Source: Streptomyces hokutonensis
GTDB lineage: Bacteria; Actinomycetota; Actinomycetes; Streptomycetales; Streptomycetaceae
Reading direction: 5' to 3'
Assembly: GCF_000376565.1 (NCBI RefSeq)
Contig: NZ_BARG01000007.1
Location: forward strand, 62,001 to 126,000
Length of the DNA stretch: 64,000 bases
The translations under genes were made by a program, and so were the position numbers. Below are positions 8,958-18,858 of the stretch, one piece after another. Position 1 is the first letter of the stretch. The number at the start of each line of letters is the position of its first letter. Under the pieces are notes generated by a model, which saw only the letters and a list, made by a program, of their open reading frames with translations, made no database searches and was not told the origin of the DNA.

Positions 8958-10004
8958 ATGACCACCACCCAGAGCTCCGAGACCGCACCGAAGGCCGCGG
9001 CCCGGCCCGCCGTCTCCACCGCCGTGCTCGTCCAGAACGCCGTCATCAAGTACGGCTTCATCTTCGTCACGGTCGTGCTCTTCCTGTACTTCGCACTGAC
9101 CGAGGGTTCCTTCCGCGAGTCCGCGACCCTCCTCGACACCCTCCGGTACGTCTCCGTCGCCGCGATCCTCGGCCTCGGCGTCACCCTCACCATGGCCGTC
9201 GGCGGAATGGACATGTCCGTCGGCGCGGTCGCCGGGCTCGGTGTCACCGTCGCCGCGAAGACGATGGTGACGTACAACCAGGTCGGCACGGTCGCGATCC
9301 TCGCCGTCATCGCGGCGGGCGCACTGGCCGGACTCCTGAACGCCCTGCTGATCGTCGTGATGAAGATCCCGGACATGCTGGCCACGCTGGGCACCATGTT
9401 CGTCATCCAGGGCACCAAACTCATCCTGGTCGACGGCCAGTCCATCTCCGCCGGCATGACCCAGTCCGACGGCACCACCGCCCCCGGCAAGTTCACCGCC
9501 GGCTTCCTGCGCATCGACCGCGGCACGCTGTTCGGCGTCCCCATCTCGGTGGTGATCTTCGGCGCGCTGACGGTGATCGCCTGGGTGTTCCTGGCCCGCA
9601 CCCGCTGGGGCCGCGTCCTCTACGCCATCGGCGCCAACCCGGAGGCCTCCCGCCTCGCGGGCATCCGCGTCGGCGCGTACCGGGCCCTCGCCTACGTCCT
9701 CTCCGGCGTCCTCGCCTCCATCGGCGGCCTGATCCTGGCGTCCCGCATCGGCCAGGGAGACGTGAGCGCGGGCACGTCGCAGCTGCTGGAGGCGGTAGCC
9801 GTCGCGCTGGTCGGAACGTCGGTCCTCGGCCGAGGCCGCCCGAACGTGTGGGGCACAGCGTTGGGCGCGGTACTGATCGGCATCATCACCACCGGTCTGA
9901 CGATCAAGGGCCTGCCCTACTACACCCAGGACGTCGTCGAGGGCGCGGTCCTCATCCTCGCCCTGGTCTTCAGCTTCACCCTGTCCAAGCGCCGCACCGC
10001 ATAA
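8958..10004 (+). CDS. Sugar ABC transporter permease, RbsC-like
   Basis: The 348-aa membrane protein of the RbsC/BPD-transp-2 family has many hydrophobic segments (for example YGFIFVTVVLFLYFAL and LGVTLTMAVGGMDMSVGAVA). The conserved stretch NPEASRLAGIRVGAYRALAY is the family's cytoplasmic loop that contacts the ATPase. The ATG at 8958 has AGGAAG upstream. It forms the pore for the substrate delivered by the lipoprotein encoded upstream. It is followed 22 bases later by mtnK, so import and phosphorylation are co-expressed. Confidence 0.9.
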   Translation: MTTTQSSETAPKAAARPAVSTAVLVQNAVIKYGFIFVTVVLFLYFALTEGSFRESATLLDTLRYVSVAAILGLGVTLTMAVGGMDMSVGAVAGLGVTVAAKTMVTYNQVGTVAILAVIAAGALAGLLNALLIVVMKIPDMLATLGTMFVIQGTKLILVDGQSISAGMTQSDGTTAPGKFTAGFLRIDRGTLFGVPISVVIFGALTVIAWVFLARTRWGRVLYAIGANPEASRLAGIRVGAYRALAYVLSGVLASIGGLILASRIGQGDVSAGTSQLLEAVAVALVGTSVLGRGRPNVWGTALGAVLIGIITTGLTIKGLPYYTQDVVEGAVLILALVFSFTLSKRRTA

Positions 10005-10026
10005 GGAAGTTCGAGGAGTTCGTACG

Positions 10027-11187
10027 ATGGGCTACCGCATCCTGGAGACCGACGACATCCCGGCGTACCTGCACGAGCGCGGCCACTGGGCGGACGTGAC
10101 CGACATCCAGGTCCGTGAGGTGTCGGACGGCAACATGAACCGGGTGTTCCTCGCCTCGAACGCCGACGGCAGCCAGAGCCTCGCGATCAAGCAGGCGCTG
10201 CCCTGGGTGCGGGTCGCCGGCCCCTCCTGGCCGATGAGCCCGGAGCGCGCCGACGCCGAGGCAAGGGCATACGAGCAGGTCGCGCGGGTCGCCCCCGACA
10301 AGATCCCGACGATCCACGGCTACGACGCCGACAACTACGCCCTCGTCATGGAGGACATGTCCGACCTGGAGGTCCTGCGCACGGTCCTCAACGAGGGCGC
10401 GTCCTACGGCCCGGACACCTCGGCGCGGATCGGCGAGTTCGTCGCCCAACTCGCCTTCGCGACCAGCGACTTCGGCATGGAGTCCGCCGACCGCAAGGCG
10501 CTGATCGCGGCCTCGGTGAGCCCGGAGCTGTGCAAGATCACGGAAGACGTGGTGCTGTCCGAGCCGTACATCGAGCACGAACACAACCACTGGCTCCCGG
10601 AGTTGACGGACCTGGCGGCCGAGTTCCGCGAGGACGCACGCCTGCGCACGGAGGTCGCGGACCTCCGGTACACGTTCATGACCAGCGCACAGGCCCTCCT
10701 CCACGGCGACCTGCACACCGGCAGCGTGATGGTCGGTGAGCGCGAAGGTGCCCCGGTGGTACGGGTCTTCGACCCCGAGTTCTCCTTCGTCGGCCCGATC
10801 GGCTACGACCTCGGGCTGTACTGGGCCAATGTGCTGGTGTCGGAGGAACGGGCGCGTGCGCTGGGCACGTCGACCGACCACGGCGACCAACTCCGCCTCT
10901 CCTGGGAGGCGTTCGAGACGGAGTTCCGCCGCCTGTGGCAGACCCGCGTCGACACCTTCTTCGACGACGCCTACCTCGACCGCTTCCTCTCCCACGTCTG
11001 GACCGACTCCGTCGGCTACGCCGGCACGGAGATCGTCCGCCGCATCATCGGCTTCGCCCACCTGACGGACCTGACGACGCTGCCGGATCCGGTTCCCGCG
11101 TCTCGGCGGGCGTTGCTGCTGGGGCGTGAACTCATTGTGCGGCGCGGGGAGTTGACCTCACCGGAGGCTGTCCGGGGGCTGGTCTGA
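10027..11187 (+). CDS. mtnK: S-methyl-5-thioribose kinase MtnK
   Basis: The 386-aa kinase with a protein-kinase-like fold phosphorylates methylthioribose to methylthioribose-1-phosphate, the substrate of MtnA. The family motifs are present: SDGNMNRVFLA with the glycine-rich turn, LLHGDLHTGSVMV as catalytic loop and VFDPEFSFVGPIGYDLG as metal-binding DxE segment. GAGGAG lies upstream of the ATG. Being last in the transporter operon, it traps imported substrate. Its 3' end overlaps the convergent NACHT gene by 30 bases. Confidence 0.93.
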   Translation: MGYRILETDDIPAYLHERGHWADVTDIQVREVSDGNMNRVFLASNADGSQSLAIKQALPWVRVAGPSWPMSPERADAEARAYEQVARVAPDKIPTIHGYDADNYALVMEDMSDLEVLRTVLNEGASYGPDTSARIGEFVAQLAFATSDFGMESADRKALIAASVSPELCKITEDVVLSEPYIEHEHNHWLPELTDLAAEFREDARLRTEVADLRYTFMTSAQALLHGDLHTGSVMVGEREGAPVVRVFDPEFSFVGPIGYDLGLYWANVLVSEERARALGTSTDHGDQLRLSWEAFETEFRRLWQTRVDTFFDDAYLDRFLSHVWTDSVGYAGTEIVRRIIGFAHLTDLTTLPDPVPASRRALLLGRELIVRRGELTSPEAVRGLV

Positions 11188-14178
11188 GGCCGGGTGGGAG
11201 CCGAGGGGTCCCCCTGCCTGCACCGAGCGGTCCTGGGACTCGCGCGGTCGCGCCGGCCCGTCCGCCGGGCGACCGGTGACCGCCGGGGGCGTATCGCGGC
11301 CCGCCAGGTGGGACTGAAGCCGCTGGTGTCGGAATTCGAAACCCGCGCCGGACTGCCGTAGGACACCACGGCGGTGGGCGTCCTCCAGGAACGTCAACAG
11401 GCGCCACGGCATCCGGCCCGTCGCCGCGAGCCAGGCTCGGGCGACGGTGAAGCGTCCCCACGCGCTCAGCGCGAGCGCGGCCGAACCCAGCGGCAGCCAC
11501 AACTGGGTGCCGATGTGCACCAGTCCGCCCCAGTCGCCCGGCAGCGTCACCACCGGTACGCAGACCGCGGCCACCAGCAGAGCCACCAGGCCGCCGCGGG
11601 TGAAGGACGCCGCACGGTCCGTACGCAGGGACGAACCGGGGCCGGCCGCGCGCATGACGTCCGACGGGACGCTCAGCGCGCGGTAGACGCCGCACACGCA
11701 GCCGCCCACGATCCCGACCAGCACACCGCCTGCCATCAGCGGCGGCAGACAGCGCCGGAGCACGCCCGACGGCGGGCCCGCGGTGAGCCAGTCGCGGGCC
11801 GACGCCGGCAGCACGGACCGCAGGTTCGCCGCGTACGCCGTCGTAGCCGTGTGGTCCGTGAGGCCGAGGCGGACCACCACCGCGCCGTCCCGGGACTCGA
11901 AGACCGTGCGCCGCGCGGTGAAGGGGACACAGTGGCGGTCGGCGAGGAGGGGGATCGCGCAGTCGGGGGGTCGGGTGCCCTCGGGGTAGGCGATCGGCCG
12001 GGCTCCGTTGCCGGGGAGGAGCAGCGTGCCGTGCAGCTCACGCCTGGTGGTCGCCGTCCGCAGGCCGGGGTGTTGCGTGAAACGCCAGCCGTCGATCGTC
12101 CGACCCGAAAGGGCGGCCGTGGAACCGGACTTGAGCACGGTCACCCCGGCCGCCGTCAGCCCCGCGACCGTGCAAGCGGTGACCCCGATCAGCAGTGCGG
12201 CGGCGGTGCCTCGGACCGCGCCCGCCGCGAACCGTCGGGCGATGCGGCCGGACCGGGGCGCGAGCGCGAGGTCCTGCCCGGCCCGGCGGCCACCGCTCAT
12301 CAGCAGGGCCGCGCCCGCTCCCGCGCAGGTGATGCCGATCAGCCCGGTCCAGGGGTTGCCGGACCGGCCGGTCACCACCGCGCACGCCAGGCCGAGGCCG
12401 CTCAGCAGCAGGGCGGCACCGCAGGTCCGGGCCACCGCGCGCTCCGCGCTGCCGCTCCACGGCAGTGAGAGCGGCACCGGGTGGCGGGACAGCCCGGCGA
12501 TGCCGAAGAAGAGGGTGAAGAGGAGCGAGAACAGGCAGCCGCCCAGCAGATCGGGCACCCAGCCGTCCGTCACCGCGCCGAAGCGGAAGCCGAACCGCAG
12601 ATCGTCGGCGTAGGCGAAGCCCGCCCACAGCAGTGCGCTCATCCCGGCGGTGATCAGCGTTTGGCGGACGAGGGCGCGGCGGCCCGACGAGGTGTCCGCA
12701 GACGGGAGCAGGAACGCCTCCCCGAACGCGAAGCCCACGGTCTGGCCGAGGAGGGTGGCGAGTACGGACGCGAGATCCTCCACTCCCGCCAGTTCGTTCG
12801 CCGCGCGTGCCACCGTCACCGGCAGCACCACTAACGACAGCAGGGCCAGCGACAGCAGTCCCGGTGCCAGGACGGAGACGGCCCTCGGCAGCATCGACTC
12901 CAGCTCCCACCACGCCAGCCGACCGGTGCCGCGCCGCTCCAACGCCCTTGCCAGCAAGGTGAGTCGGCGCACCGCGTCAGAGGTGGCCGCCGGTCCGGAG
13001 TCCGCGAACGCGGCGGGCACGAACGCTCCGAGCAGATGCTCCTCGACGGCCTCCACGGTCGGGAAGCGGTCCGGGTCCAGGAGTTCGGACGGGTCGCGGG
13101 ACGTGTCGCCGTAGACCGCGCGGGCCAGCGCCACCATCAGGGGAGTGGTGAGCGCCCGCGCCGCCGGGCGGTCCGGCCGCGCCGTGAGTTCCCGGAGCAC
13201 GGGTGTCCACACGGTGCCCGGCGCACCCTCCCCAGGGCGTAACGGCCGTGCCGTGCGCTCCAGATGGGCCCCGGCCTGCGCGAGGCCGAGCGGGCGCAGC
13301 TCGACCACCTCGGCGGCGGTCAGCACATCGCCCTCGGTCACGGCCTTCGCCCACGCCTCGGCCCGGCTGGTGAGCAACAGCGGGAGATTGCCGTCGAGTT
13401 CGGCGTTGATGCGGCGTACGGCCTCCCCGTAGACGGGGCGGGGCAGTTCGTCGAAGCCGTCGAGGACCGGCAGTACGAGCCCCGCGTCGAGGAGGCCCCG
13501 GGCGAGGGTGTGCCGTCCGTCGGTGACCGCGGCCAGCGGGCGGTGCTCGGCGGCCAGCCGCCCCGCGAGCCAGTCGCGCAGCCCGGTCCGCCTCGGGTCC
13601 CAGCCCGCCAGCGGGAAGATCACCGGGACCGGACCGCCGGACCGCCGCGCGGCCAGCCGGCCGAGCACGAACCGCATCGCCAGCACGCTCTTGCCCGACC
13701 CCGGACCACCCAGCACCACCAGCCGCCGTCCGGGCAGCGCGGCGAACGACCCGGTGACGTCCTCGATCCGCTGCCCCCGGGGCGCGGGCAGCGGCCGGCC
13801 CCGCCGGATGTTCTCCGGGTGATCGGCCAGCCAACGGTCCGCCGGAGCCCAGGCCACGTCCAGCGGAGCGGGGTCCTGCAGCCGCCGTAGCCTCGCCTCG
13901 GCGGACCACTGCTCCTGTACGGCCTCGGCCAGCGCGTCGGCGGCCCGGCGGCGGTCCTCGTCGGCCGAGCGCGGGGGCGGATCGGCGTCGCCGCGCAGCA
14001 CATCGGCGACGAGCGCCGCGATCGACACGAACGCGCCGATCGCCGACACCATCACCCCGGCCGTGGCCGCGTCGCTCCACCACAGCCGCAGCACCCCGGC
14101 CAGCGCCGCGAGCGCGCCCCCGCACACGGCGAACCCGAGCCGCCGCCGCACCCGCGCGCTGTGCCATCCACCTTGCAT
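11158..14178 (-). CDS. Membrane-anchored NACHT-type STAND NTPase
   Basis: The protein has about 1006 aa. Two hydrophobic segments near the N terminus (VCGGALAALAGVLRLWW and VMVSAIGAFVSIAALVADV) precede a NACHT NTPase with Walker A GGPGSGKS (about residue 160) and Walker B LVLPVLDGFDELP (about residue 240). The C-terminal half, from about residue 430, holds roughly ten further membrane segments instead of repeats. It lacks a recognisable effector domain. I chose 14178 because GGGGAG lies ten bases upstream; 14208 is an alternative. It overlaps mtnK convergently. A signalling or phage-defence role is possible but unproven. Confidence 0.8.
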   Translation of the reverse strand: MQGGWHSARVRRRLGFAVCGGALAALAGVLRLWWSDAATAGVMVSAIGAFVSIAALVADVLRGDADPPPRSADEDRRRAADALAEAVQEQWSAEARLRRLQDPAPLDVAWAPADRWLADHPENIRRGRPLPAPRGQRIEDVTGSFAALPGRRLVVLGGPGSGKSVLAMRFVLGRLAARRSGGPVPVIFPLAGWDPRRTGLRDWLAGRLAAEHRPLAAVTDGRHTLARGLLDAGLVLPVLDGFDELPRPVYGEAVRRINAELDGNLPLLLTSRAEAWAKAVTEGDVLTAAEVVELRPLGLAQAGAHLERTARPLRPGEGAPGTVWTPVLRELTARPDRPAARALTTPLMVALARAVYGDTSRDPSELLDPDRFPTVEAVEEHLLGAFVPAAFADSGPAATSDAVRRLTLLARALERRGTGRLAWWELESMLPRAVSVLAPGLLSLALLSLVVLPVTVARAANELAGVEDLASVLATLLGQTVGFAFGEAFLLPSADTSSGRRALVRQTLITAGMSALLWAGFAYADDLRFGFRFGAVTDGWVPDLLGGCLFSLLFTLFFGIAGLSRHPVPLSLPWSGSAERAVARTCGAALLLSGLGLACAVVTGRSGNPWTGLIGITCAGAGAALLMSGGRRAGQDLALAPRSGRIARRFAAGAVRGTAAALLIGVTACTVAGLTAAGVTVLKSGSTAALSGRTIDGWRFTQHPGLRTATTRRELHGTLLLPGNGARPIAYPEGTRPPDCAIPLLADRHCVPFTARRTVFESRDGAVVVRLGLTDHTATTAYAANLRSVLPASARDWLTAGPPSGVLRRCLPPLMAGGVLVGIVGGCVCGVYRALSVPSDVMRAAGPGSSLRTDRAASFTRGGLVALLVAAVCVPVVTLPGDWGGLVHIGTQLWLPLGSAALALSAWGRFTVARAWLAATGRMPWRLLTFLEDAHRRGVLRQSGAGFEFRHQRLQSHLAGRDTPPAVTGRPADGPARPRESQDRSVQAGGPLGSHPASDQPPDSLR

Positions 14179-14378
14179 ACGACCGCTGCTCCCCGGGCCG
14201 GACCCCATGGCCCGACCGCTGTGCCGGAAGCCAACTGTTCTAACGGGCCGGACGGGCTGTGGACCGCCGGTCGGCTACCCGTGTGAGGGAGCGCGCGGAA
14301 TCACCGGCGGGGCGTGCGGAAGTGCGAATCGTCGGCGGGGCATGGGCCGTTGGCACGTGTGAGCAGCATGCGCCGGGC

Positions 14379-14422
14379 ACGTGGAAGGGGCGGTTCCCGG
14401 CCGGGAACCGCCCCTTCCACGT
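14379..14422 (-). terminator. 44-bp perfect palindrome, terminator of glpD
   Basis: Perfect 22-base arms (ACGTGGAAGGGGCGGTTCCC plus GG, mirrored) meet without a loop at 14400/14401. It lies nine bases after the glpD stop and in front of the NACHT gene, so it should end glpFKD transcription. Confidence 0.85.
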
Positions 14423-14430
14423 CGTAGCGA

Positions 14431-16047
14431 CTACTTCTTGTCGAGCAGATCCTGCACCTTCGCCCGGACCTCGTCCGTAGCGAGCCCACGGATCGTCAAC
14501 GTCGTCCGGCGCCGCAGGACATCGTCCTGCGTCTCCGCCCACTCGTGGTCGCGGGCGTAGACGACCTGCGCCCAGATCTCGGGGGCGTCGGGGTGGACGC
14601 GCTGGCCCAACTCGGGGTTCTCGTTGGCGAGTCGGGCGATGTCGAAGGCCAGGGAACCGTAGTGCGTGGCCAGGTGCTTCGCCGTGTCGGCCGCCATACG
14701 CGGGCCCGGGGCGGGGTTGTCGACCAGGAGGCGGCGGGCGACCGCGCGCGGGTTGGCGACGCCCGGCAGCGGGAGCTTCTTCGGGAGGGAGGAGATCGGC
14801 TCGAAGTCCTCGCCGAGCGGGCGGCCGGGGAGGGACTCCAGCTTCTGCATGACCGTACGGCCGATGTGCCGGAAGGTGGTCCACTTGCCGCCCGCGACGG
14901 ACAGCATGCCGCCCTTGCCCTCGGTCACCACGGTCTCGCGCTTGGCCTTCGCCGTGCTGCCGGGGCCGCCGGGCAGTACGCGCAGACCGGCGAAGGAGTA
15001 CGTGATCAGGTCACGGGAGAGCTGCTGGTCGCGGACCGAGAACGCGGCCTCGTCCAGGATCTGGGATATGTCCTTCTCGTTGACCGAGACGTCCGCCGGG
15101 TCGCCCTCGTACTCCTCGTCGGTGGTGCCGAGCAGCAGCATGTCCTCCCAGGGGAGGGCGAAGGTGATGCGGTACTTGTCGATCGGGGTCGCGAGCGCGG
15201 CCTTCCAGGGGGAGGTGCGCTTCAGGACCAGGTGCGCGCCCTTGGACAGGCGGATGGAGGGGGCCGCGTTCGGGTCCTCCATCTTGCGCAGGTGGTCGAC
15301 CCACGGGCCGGTCGCGTTGAGCACCAGGCGGGCGCTCACGCCGAACTCGTCGCCGGAGGTCGTGTCGCGCAGCTCCGCCCCGGTCACCCGGCCCTGGGTG
15401 AAGCGCAGGCCGGTGACCTCGGCGTGGTTGAGGACGACCGCGCCCGCCTCGACGGCCGCGCGGACCGTCATCAGCGCCATGCGGGCGTCGTTCATCTGGT
15501 CGTCGCCGTACACGGCCACGGCCTTGAGGTTCTGGGTGCGCAGCTCGGGCACGTCCTGCGCCGCCTTGGCGGGGGACAGGAGGTGGCCGACGCCGTCGCC
15601 GAACGCGGAGAGCGCGGAGTAGGCGAAGACGCCCGCCCCGAGCTTCGCCGCACCGTGCGGACCGCCCTTGTAGACGGGGAGGTAGAACGTGAGCGGGTTC
15701 GCCAGGTGGGGAGCCACCTGGCGGGACACCGCACGGCGTTCGAAGTGGTTCTCCGCCACCAGCTTCACCGCGCCGGTCTGCAGGTAGCGCAGACCGCCGT
15801 GGAGGAGCTTGGAGGAGGCGGAAGAGGTGGCACCGGCGAAGTCGCCGGCGTCGACCAGGGCCACCCGCAGCCCGGACTGCGCGGCGTGCCAGGCGGTGGA
15901 GATGCCCAGGATGCCGCCGCCGATGACGAGGAGGTCGTACGTCGCCTTGGAGAGCTGCTCCCGGGTCTCGGCCCGGCTCGGGTTCGAGCCGGAGGCCGGG
16001 TGCGTACCGAGGGCAGGCACGGACTGCAGGGTGGACTGACTGGTCAT
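14431..16047 (-). CDS. glpD: Glycerol-3-phosphate dehydrogenase GlpD (FAD)
   Basis: The 538-aa membrane-associated flavoprotein oxidises glycerol-3-phosphate to dihydroxyacetone phosphate and feeds electrons to quinone. The N-terminal FAD motif DLLVIGGGILGISTAWHAA, SSKLLHGGLRYLQTG and SVAGGKWTTFRHIG are GlpD hallmarks; a DAO_C domain fills the last 130 residues. The start MTSQSTLQ was taken from the ATG at 16047. It is nine bases downstream of glpK, so it belongs to the same operon, and ends in a strong terminator. Confidence 0.95.
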   Translation of the reverse strand: MTSQSTLQSVPALGTHPASGSNPSRAETREQLSKATYDLLVIGGGILGISTAWHAAQSGLRVALVDAGDFAGATSSASSKLLHGGLRYLQTGAVKLVAENHFERRAVSRQVAPHLANPLTFYLPVYKGGPHGAAKLGAGVFAYSALSAFGDGVGHLLSPAKAAQDVPELRTQNLKAVAVYGDDQMNDARMALMTVRAAVEAGAVVLNHAEVTGLRFTQGRVTGAELRDTTSGDEFGVSARLVLNATGPWVDHLRKMEDPNAAPSIRLSKGAHLVLKRTSPWKAALATPIDKYRITFALPWEDMLLLGTTDEEYEGDPADVSVNEKDISQILDEAAFSVRDQQLSRDLITYSFAGLRVLPGGPGSTAKAKRETVVTEGKGGMLSVAGGKWTTFRHIGRTVMQKLESLPGRPLGEDFEPISSLPKKLPLPGVANPRAVARRLLVDNPAPGPRMAADTAKHLATHYGSLAFDIARLANENPELGQRVHPDAPEIWAQVVYARDHEWAETQDDVLRRRTTLTIRGLATDEVRAKVQDLLDKK

Positions 16048-16056
16048 GTGGGGTTC

Positions 16057-17595
16057 TTACTCCTCGTCCTCGAGCCAGCCCATGGTCCGCTCGACGGCCT
16101 TGAGCCAGCTCTTGTACTCACGGTCGCGCTTCTCCGCGGCCATGTTGGGGGTCCACTCGGCGGCCCGGCGCCAGTTGGCGCGCAGGTCGTCGGTGCTGGT
16201 CCAGAAGCCGACGGCCAGACCGGCGGCGTAGGCGGCGCCGAGGCAGGTGGTCTCGGCGACCATCGGGCGCACCACGGGGGCGTCGACGAAGTCCGAGAGC
16301 GTCTGCATCAGCAGGTTGTTGGAGGTCATGCCGCCGTCGACCTTGAGCGCGGCGAGCTCGACACCGGAGTCCTTCGTCATGGCGTCCGTGATCTCACGGG
16401 TCTGCCAGGCGGTGGCCTCCAGGACCGCACGCGCGAGGTGCGCCTTGGTGACGTACCGGGTGAGACCGGCGATCACACCGCGGGCGTCGGAGCGCCAGTA
16501 CGGGGCGAACAGACCGGAGAAGGCCGGCACGAAGTAGGCGCCGCCGTTGTCCTCGACCGAGAGCGCGAGGGTCTCGATCTCGGCGGCGGTGGAGATGAGG
16601 CCCATCTGGTCGCGCATCCACTGCACCAGCGAACCGGTGACGGCGATCGAGCCCTCCAGGGCGTAGACCGGCGCGTCGTCGCCGATCCGGTAGCCGACCG
16701 TGGTCAGCAGGCCCGAGTAGGAGTTGATGATCTTCTCGCCGGTGTTCATCAGCATGAAGGTGCCGGTGCCGTACGTGGACTTGGCCTCGCCCTCGGCGAA
16801 ACAGGTCTGGCCGAACAGGGCCGCCTGCTGGTCGCCGAGCGCGGAGGCGACCGGGATGCCGCCGAGCAGCTCGCCGAGGCGTCCGCCGGTGACCTCGCCG
16901 TAGACCTCGGAGGAGGAGCGGATCTCCGGGAGCATGTTCAGCGGGACGCCGATGGACTCGGCGATCTTCTCGTCCCAGGCCAGCGTGTGCAGGTTCATCA
17001 GCATGGTGCGGGAGGCGTTGGTGACGTCGGTGTAGTGCTTGCCGCCGTTCACACCGCCCGTCAGGTTCCAGATGACCCAGCTGTCCATGGTGCCGAAGAG
17101 GATGTCGCCGGCCTCGGCGCGCTCACGCAGGCCCTCGACGTTGTCGAGCAGCCAGCGGGCCTTGGGCCCTGCGAAGTACGACGCGAGCGGCAGACCGGTC
17201 TCGCGGCGGAAGCGGTCCTGGCCGACGTTGCGGCCCAGCTCCTTGCAGAGCGCGTCGGTGCGGGTGTCCTGCCAGACGATGGCGTTGTGGACGGGCTCAC
17301 CGGTGTTCTTGTCCCACAGCAGCGTGGTCTCGCGCTGGTTGGTGATGCCGATGGCCTTGATGTCGTCGCGGGTGATGCCGGCCTTCTCGATGGCGGAGGC
17401 GACGACCTCCTGGACGTTGGTCCAGATCTCGGTGGCGTTGTGCTCGACCCAGCCCGGCTTCGGGAAGATCTGCTCGTGCTCCTTCTGGTCGACGGAGACG
17501 ATACGGCCGTCCCGGTCGAAGACGATGCAGCGGCTGGAGGTCGTGCCCTGGTCGATGGCCGCGATGAACGGTCCGGCGGTGTGGGCGTCGGTCAC
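16057..17595 (-). CDS. glpK: Glycerol kinase GlpK
   Basis: The 512-aa FGGY-family kinase converts glycerol and ATP to glycerol-3-phosphate. It shows [18 protein letters not shown] at the N terminus, [23 protein letters not shown] split around the substrate site, the ATP-site segment [13 protein letters not shown] and [14 protein letters not shown] with the second phosphate motif. Length is standard. It lies between glpF (82 bases upstream) and glpD (nine bases downstream) in the GylR-controlled glycerol operon. Confidence 0.96.
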   Translation of the reverse strand: MTDAHTAGPFIAAIDQGTTSSRCIVFDRDGRIVSVDQKEHEQIFPKPGWVEHNATEIWTNVQEVVASAIEKAGITRDDIKAIGITNQRETTLLWDKNTGEPVHNAIVWQDTRTDALCKELGRNVGQDRFRRETGLPLASYFAGPKARWLLDNVEGLRERAEAGDILFGTMDSWVIWNLTGGVNGGKHYTDVTNASRTMLMNLHTLAWDEKIAESIGVPLNMLPEIRSSSEVYGEVTGGRLGELLGGIPVASALGDQQAALFGQTCFAEGEAKSTYGTGTFMLMNTGEKIINSYSGLLTTVGYRIGDDAPVYALEGSIAVTGSLVQWMRDQMGLISTAAEIETLALSVEDNGGAYFVPAFSGLFAPYWRSDARGVIAGLTRYVTKAHLARAVLEATAWQTREITDAMTKDSGVELAALKVDGGMTSNNLLMQTLSDFVDAPVVRPMVAETTCLGAAYAAGLAVGFWTSTDDLRANWRRAAEWTPNMAAEKRDREYKSWLKAVERTMGWLEDEE

Positions 17596-17677
17596 TGTGT
17601 GCTCCTGAGGGGTTCCGTGGTCATGAGGACTGGTTCTACGGCTGCTTCAGTGCTCGGAAGTGCTTGGAATTCTGCTT

Positions 17678-18457
17678 CTAAGCAAAAGCGACGTTGTAGA
17701 GGCCTGCAGCGATGGCGCCGCCGATCAGCGGACCGACCACCGGGATCCAGGCGTAGCTCCAGTCGGAACCGCCCTTGTTGGGCAGGGGCAGGAGCGCGTG
17801 CACGATGCGCGGGCCCAGGTCACGGGCCGGGTTGATCGCGTAGCCGGTCGGGCCGCCGAGCGACAGACCGATGGAGACGACCACGAAGGCGGTGATCAGG
17901 GCGCCCAGGGTGCCGAGGCCGTTGCCCTTGTCGTTCAGACCCTGCGTCAGGATGGCGAGGATCAGGACGACGGTGCCGATGATCTCCGTGGCGAGGTTCT
18001 GCACCACGTTCCGGACCTCGGGACCGGTGGAGAAGATGCCCAGGACCGGGCCCGCGCCCTTCTCCTCGGCCTCGACGGCCTTGGCCGCCGGCTCGCCGAC
18101 GATCTCCTTGTCGGTCAGGTGCGCCTGGAACTGGCCGTAGTAGGCCACCCAGACCAGTGTCGCGCCGATCATGGCGCCGAGCAGCTGGCCGCCCCAGTAG
18201 ATCGGGACGTTGTCCCAGCCACCGTCCTTGATCGCGAGTGCGAGCGTCACGGCCGGGTTGAGGTGGGCACCGGAGAGCGGTGCCGAGATGTACACGGCCG
18301 TCATGACGGCGAAACCCCACCCGAAGGCGATGGCCAGCCAGCCGGCGTTACGGGCCTTGGAGGCCTTCAGCGTGACGGCGGCGCAGACGCCACCGCCGAG
18401 CAGGATGAGTACGGCGGTACCTATGGTCTCGCCGATGAAGATGTCGGAGCTGGACAC
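17678..18457 (-). CDS. glpF: Glycerol facilitator GlpF (MIP family)
   Basis: The 259-aa aquaglyceroporin has six membrane helices and both NPA boxes ([10 protein letters not shown] and [13 protein letters not shown]). The Asp after the second NPAR is the glycerol-channel signature. It lets glycerol into the cell ahead of GlpK. The GTG at 18457 ([11 protein letters not shown]) is preceded by AAAGGAG with normal spacing; the longer in-frame ATG at 18595 lies in the promoter region beside the GylR operator, so it was rejected. It is the first gene of glpF-glpK-glpD. Confidence 0.94.
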   Translation of the reverse strand: MSSSDIFIGETIGTAVLILLGGGVCAAVTLKASKARNAGWLAIAFGWGFAVMTAVYISAPLSGAHLNPAVTLALAIKDGGWDNVPIYWGGQLLGAMIGATLVWVAYYGQFQAHLTDKEIVGEPAAKAVEAEEKGAGPVLGIFSTGPEVRNVVQNLATEIIGTVVLILAILTQGLNDKGNGLGTLGALITAFVVVSIGLSLGGPTGYAINPARDLGPRIVHALLPLPNKGGSDWSYAWIPVVGPLIGGAIAAGLYNVAFA

Positions 18458-18586
18458 CCGCGACTCCTTTGTCCTTCGTCCAGGGAAGCCGAACCCCGGG
18501 TCCCGCCGGGGGTTCGTGCGCCCTCGGGGGTGAGAGCGATGCCGGCCTTTGGCGTTGCCACACTCTAGCGCGTATTGCCGGTAGGT

Positions 18587-18603
18587 GTTCGACAATGCCG
18601 ACC
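18587..18603. promoter_or_regulatory. GylR operator in front of glpF
   Basis: GTTCGACAATGCCGACC is an imperfect palindrome about 130 bases before glpF. Its reverse complement closely matches the sequence before gylR at 19686-19702, and a shared TACCGG lies on the same side of both. IclR-family dimers bind such sites. GylR is known to repress both its own gene and the glycerol operon; assignment of this exact site is inference. Confidence 0.6.
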
Positions 18604-18783
18604 GATGGACGGGAGTCTTGCTCCGGGGTTACAGGCGCGTCAAGAGTGCTGTTATCGAAAACACGATCGTTATTGATTGGCGTGAGCTATCGGTCTCGTG
18701 GTCGATGCGCACGGCAGTCGGGCGGACACTGTGTGTGGCGATTTGACGTTTTGGCCGACTTTGACGTCCAGAGTACGACTAAT

Positions 18784-18810
18784 ACCGGAACGTCCCAATG
18801 ACGTTCCGGT
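18784..18810 (-). terminator. Hairpin terminator after gylR
   Basis: Perfect 11-base arms (ACCGGAACGTC / GACGTTCCGGT) enclose the loop CCAAT, 48 bases beyond the gylR stop. There is no strong U-tract, as is common in Streptomyces. Confidence 0.7.
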
Positions 18811-18858
18811 GAGTTCTCGCTGTGAAACAGGTGAGGTCGGACTGTGGAACCGCTGAGG

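Larger units (their letters stand above)
18458..18858. promoter_or_regulatory. glpFKD promoter region and gylR 3' region
   Basis: This 400-base gap has no convincing gene. It holds the glpF promoter region with a GylR-type operator at 18587-18603 and a gylR terminator at 18784-18810. The AT-richer middle (18650-18780) has two TTGACG elements whose role I cannot assign. Confidence 0.5.

Noticed and set aside
14545..17835. A plus-strand open frame of over 1000 codons antisense to glpD and glpK
   Set aside because: It mirrors the codon structure of strongly conserved genes on the other strand, a common artefact in 70 percent GC DNA, and has no recognisable domain.
18469..18801. Plus-strand 110-codon frame upstream of glpF
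   Set aside because: It runs across the GylR operator and promoter region, has no ribosome site and no recognisable composition.
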